The notes beneath the pieces were generated by a model. It ran no database searches and was not told the DNA's origin. It saw nothing but the letters and a program-made list of their open reading frames with translations. The position numbers and the translations under genes were made by a program. A stretch of DNA of 64,000 bases from contig OW121743.1 of the NCBI GenBank assembly GCA_933228675.1, forward strand, positions 15,957,724 through 16,021,723, written 5' to 3'. Below are positions 62,450 to 64,000 of the stretch, one piece after another. How positions within the stretch are numbered: position 1 is the first letter of the stretch; each line of letters begins with the position of its first letter. The stretch comes from Stomorhina lunata (Eukaryota > Arthropoda > Insecta > Diptera > Rhiniidae).

Positions 62450-64000
62450 ATATATAAATGTTAACGATCAGTGACTTTTTTATATAGAAAAATTAACGTT
62501 AAGTGACTTTTTTATATAGAAAAGTTAACGTTAAGTGACTTTTTTATATAGAAAAGTTAACGTTAAGTGACTTTTTTATATAGAAAAGTTAACGTTAAGT
62601 AACTTTTTTATATAGAAAAGTTAACGTTAAGTGACTTTTTTATATAGAAAAGTTAACGTTAAGTGACTTTTTTATATAGAAAAGTTAACGTTAAGTGACT
62701 TTTTTATATAGAAAAGTTAACGTTAAGTGACTTTTTTATATAGAAAAGTTAACGTTAAGTGACTTTTTTATATAGAAAAGTTAACGTTAAGTGACTTTTT
62801 TATATAGAAAAGTTAACGTTAAGTGACTTTTTTATATAGAAAAGTTAACGTTAAGTGACTTTTTTATATAGAAAAGTTAACGTTAAGTGACTTTTTTATA
62901 TAGAAAAGTTAACGTTAAGTGACTTTTTTATATAGAAAAGTTAACGTTAAGTGACTTTTTTATATAGAAAAGTCAACGTTAAGTGACTTTTTTATATAGA
63001 AAAGTTAACGTTAAGTGACTTTTTTATATAGAAAAGTTAACGTTAAGTGACTTTTTTATATAGAAAAGTTAACGTTAAGTGACTTTTTTATATAGAAAAG
63101 TTAACGTTAAGTGACTTTTTTATATAGAAAAGTTAACGTTAAGTGACTTTTTATATATAAAAGTTAACGTTAAGTGACTTTTTTATATAGAAAAGTTAAC
63201 GTTAAGTGACTTTTTTATATAGAAAAGTTAACGATCAGTTACTTTTTTATATAGAAAAGTTAACGATCAGTTTTTTTATAGAAAAGTTTACGATCAGTGA
63301 CTTTTCTATATAGAAAAGTTAACGATCAGTGACTTTTCTATATAGAAAAGTTAACGATCAGTGACTTTTCTATATAGAAAAGTTAACGATCAGTGACTTT
63401 TCTATATAGAAAAGTTAACGATCAGGGATTTTTTATATATAGAAATGTTAACGATTAGTGACTTTTTAATATAGAAAAGTTAACGATCACTGACTTTTTT
63501 ATATAGAAAAGTTAACGATCACTGACTTTTTTATATAGAAAAATTAACGATCAGTGACTTTTTTATATAGAAAGTTAACGATCACTGAATTTTTTATATA
63601 GAAAAGTTTACGATCAGTGACTTTTTTATAAAGAAAAGTTAACGATAAGTGACTTTTTTTATATGAAAAAAGTTAACGATCAGTGACTTTTTTATATAGA
63701 AATGTTAACGATCAGTGACTTTTTAATATAAAAAAGTTAACGATCAGTGATATTTTATATAGAAAAGTAAACTATCGGTGACTTTTTATGTAGAAAAGTT
63801 AACGATCAGTGACTTTTTATATAGAAAAGTTAACGATCAGTGACTTTTTGTATAGAAAAGTTAACGTTAGGTGACTTTTTTATATAGAAAAGTTAACGAT
63901 CAGTGACTTTTTTAAATAGAAAAGTTAACGATCAGTGAATTTTTTATTTAGAAAAGTTAACGATCAGTGACTTTTTAATATAGTAAAGTTAACGATCAGT
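62450..64000. repeat. 32-bp minisatellite G, inverted relative to E
   Basis: Lies in intron 2 of exchanger gene 2, starting about 42 bp after the donor. Left part (about 62490-63220) is homogeneous: GTTAACGTTAAGTGAC then TTTTTTATATAGAAAA. Right part (63220-64000) has GTTAACGATCAGTGAC, the exact reverse complement of the E core. It continues past the window edge. Confidence 0.93.

Overview
The window looks like nuclear DNA of a higher fly (Diptera, probably a calyptrate such as a blow fly or relative). It is extremely AT-rich, genes have 59-64 bp introns with GTAAGT donors beside very long introns, and the mobile elements (BEL/Pao LTR element, RNase H-bearing LINE pieces, MITEs, a tRNA-derived SINE) are typical of fly genomes. 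The species cannot be named from the sequence.

Three host genes can be read. (1) 3119-3604, minus: a three-exon gene for a 115-residue single-pass membrane protein, not seen as one long ORF. (2) 8466-44920, minus: a complete eight-exon gene for a 523-residue K+-dependent Na+/Ca2+ exchanger-like protein (SLC24/NCKX family), with a signal-peptide exon separated from the rest by a 30.7 kb intron. (3) 61956-62408, plus: the first two exons of a second SLC24-family gene, running off the right edge. Genes 2 and 3 are divergent paralogs about 17 kb apart.

Nearly everything else is repeat. Minisatellites with 31-32 bp units lie at 1-1223, 1905-2628, 37905-40233, 42885-44815, 55385-57860, 58766-59580 and 62450-64000, plus a 16 bp palindromic array at 59583-61085. 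Most share one frame, GAAAA(G/C)TCA ... TTTTCTATA, around an array-specific 8-9 bp core, in both orientations. A second superfamily built on paired GGTTAC motifs fills 4500-7580, intron 7 (8880-10950) and much of intron 1 (14990-22160). Others are an AAGCTTT array in intron 5, a ~270 bp tandem repeat at 46480-48060 and a CCAAAAAGTACC-rich array at 50800-53330.

Mobile elements: a young, apparently intact BEL/Pao retrotransposon (30164-37820; LTRs identical as far as read, 5 bp target duplication) lies antisense in intron 1. It carries an unusual second ORF that looks like a duplicated zinc-knuckle plus protease module with the catalytic aspartate lost, and sits behind a good splice acceptor. 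There are also a 5'-truncated LINE with a (CCTAA)9 tail and 12 bp target duplications, two copies of a tRNA-derived SINE, a MITE inserted into a minisatellite, a Harbinger-like MITE in the likely 3' UTR of the exchanger, and a possible 3 kb element with inverted ends.

All judgements are by eye. Copy numbers, repeat boundaries and family names are approximate unless exact positions are given.
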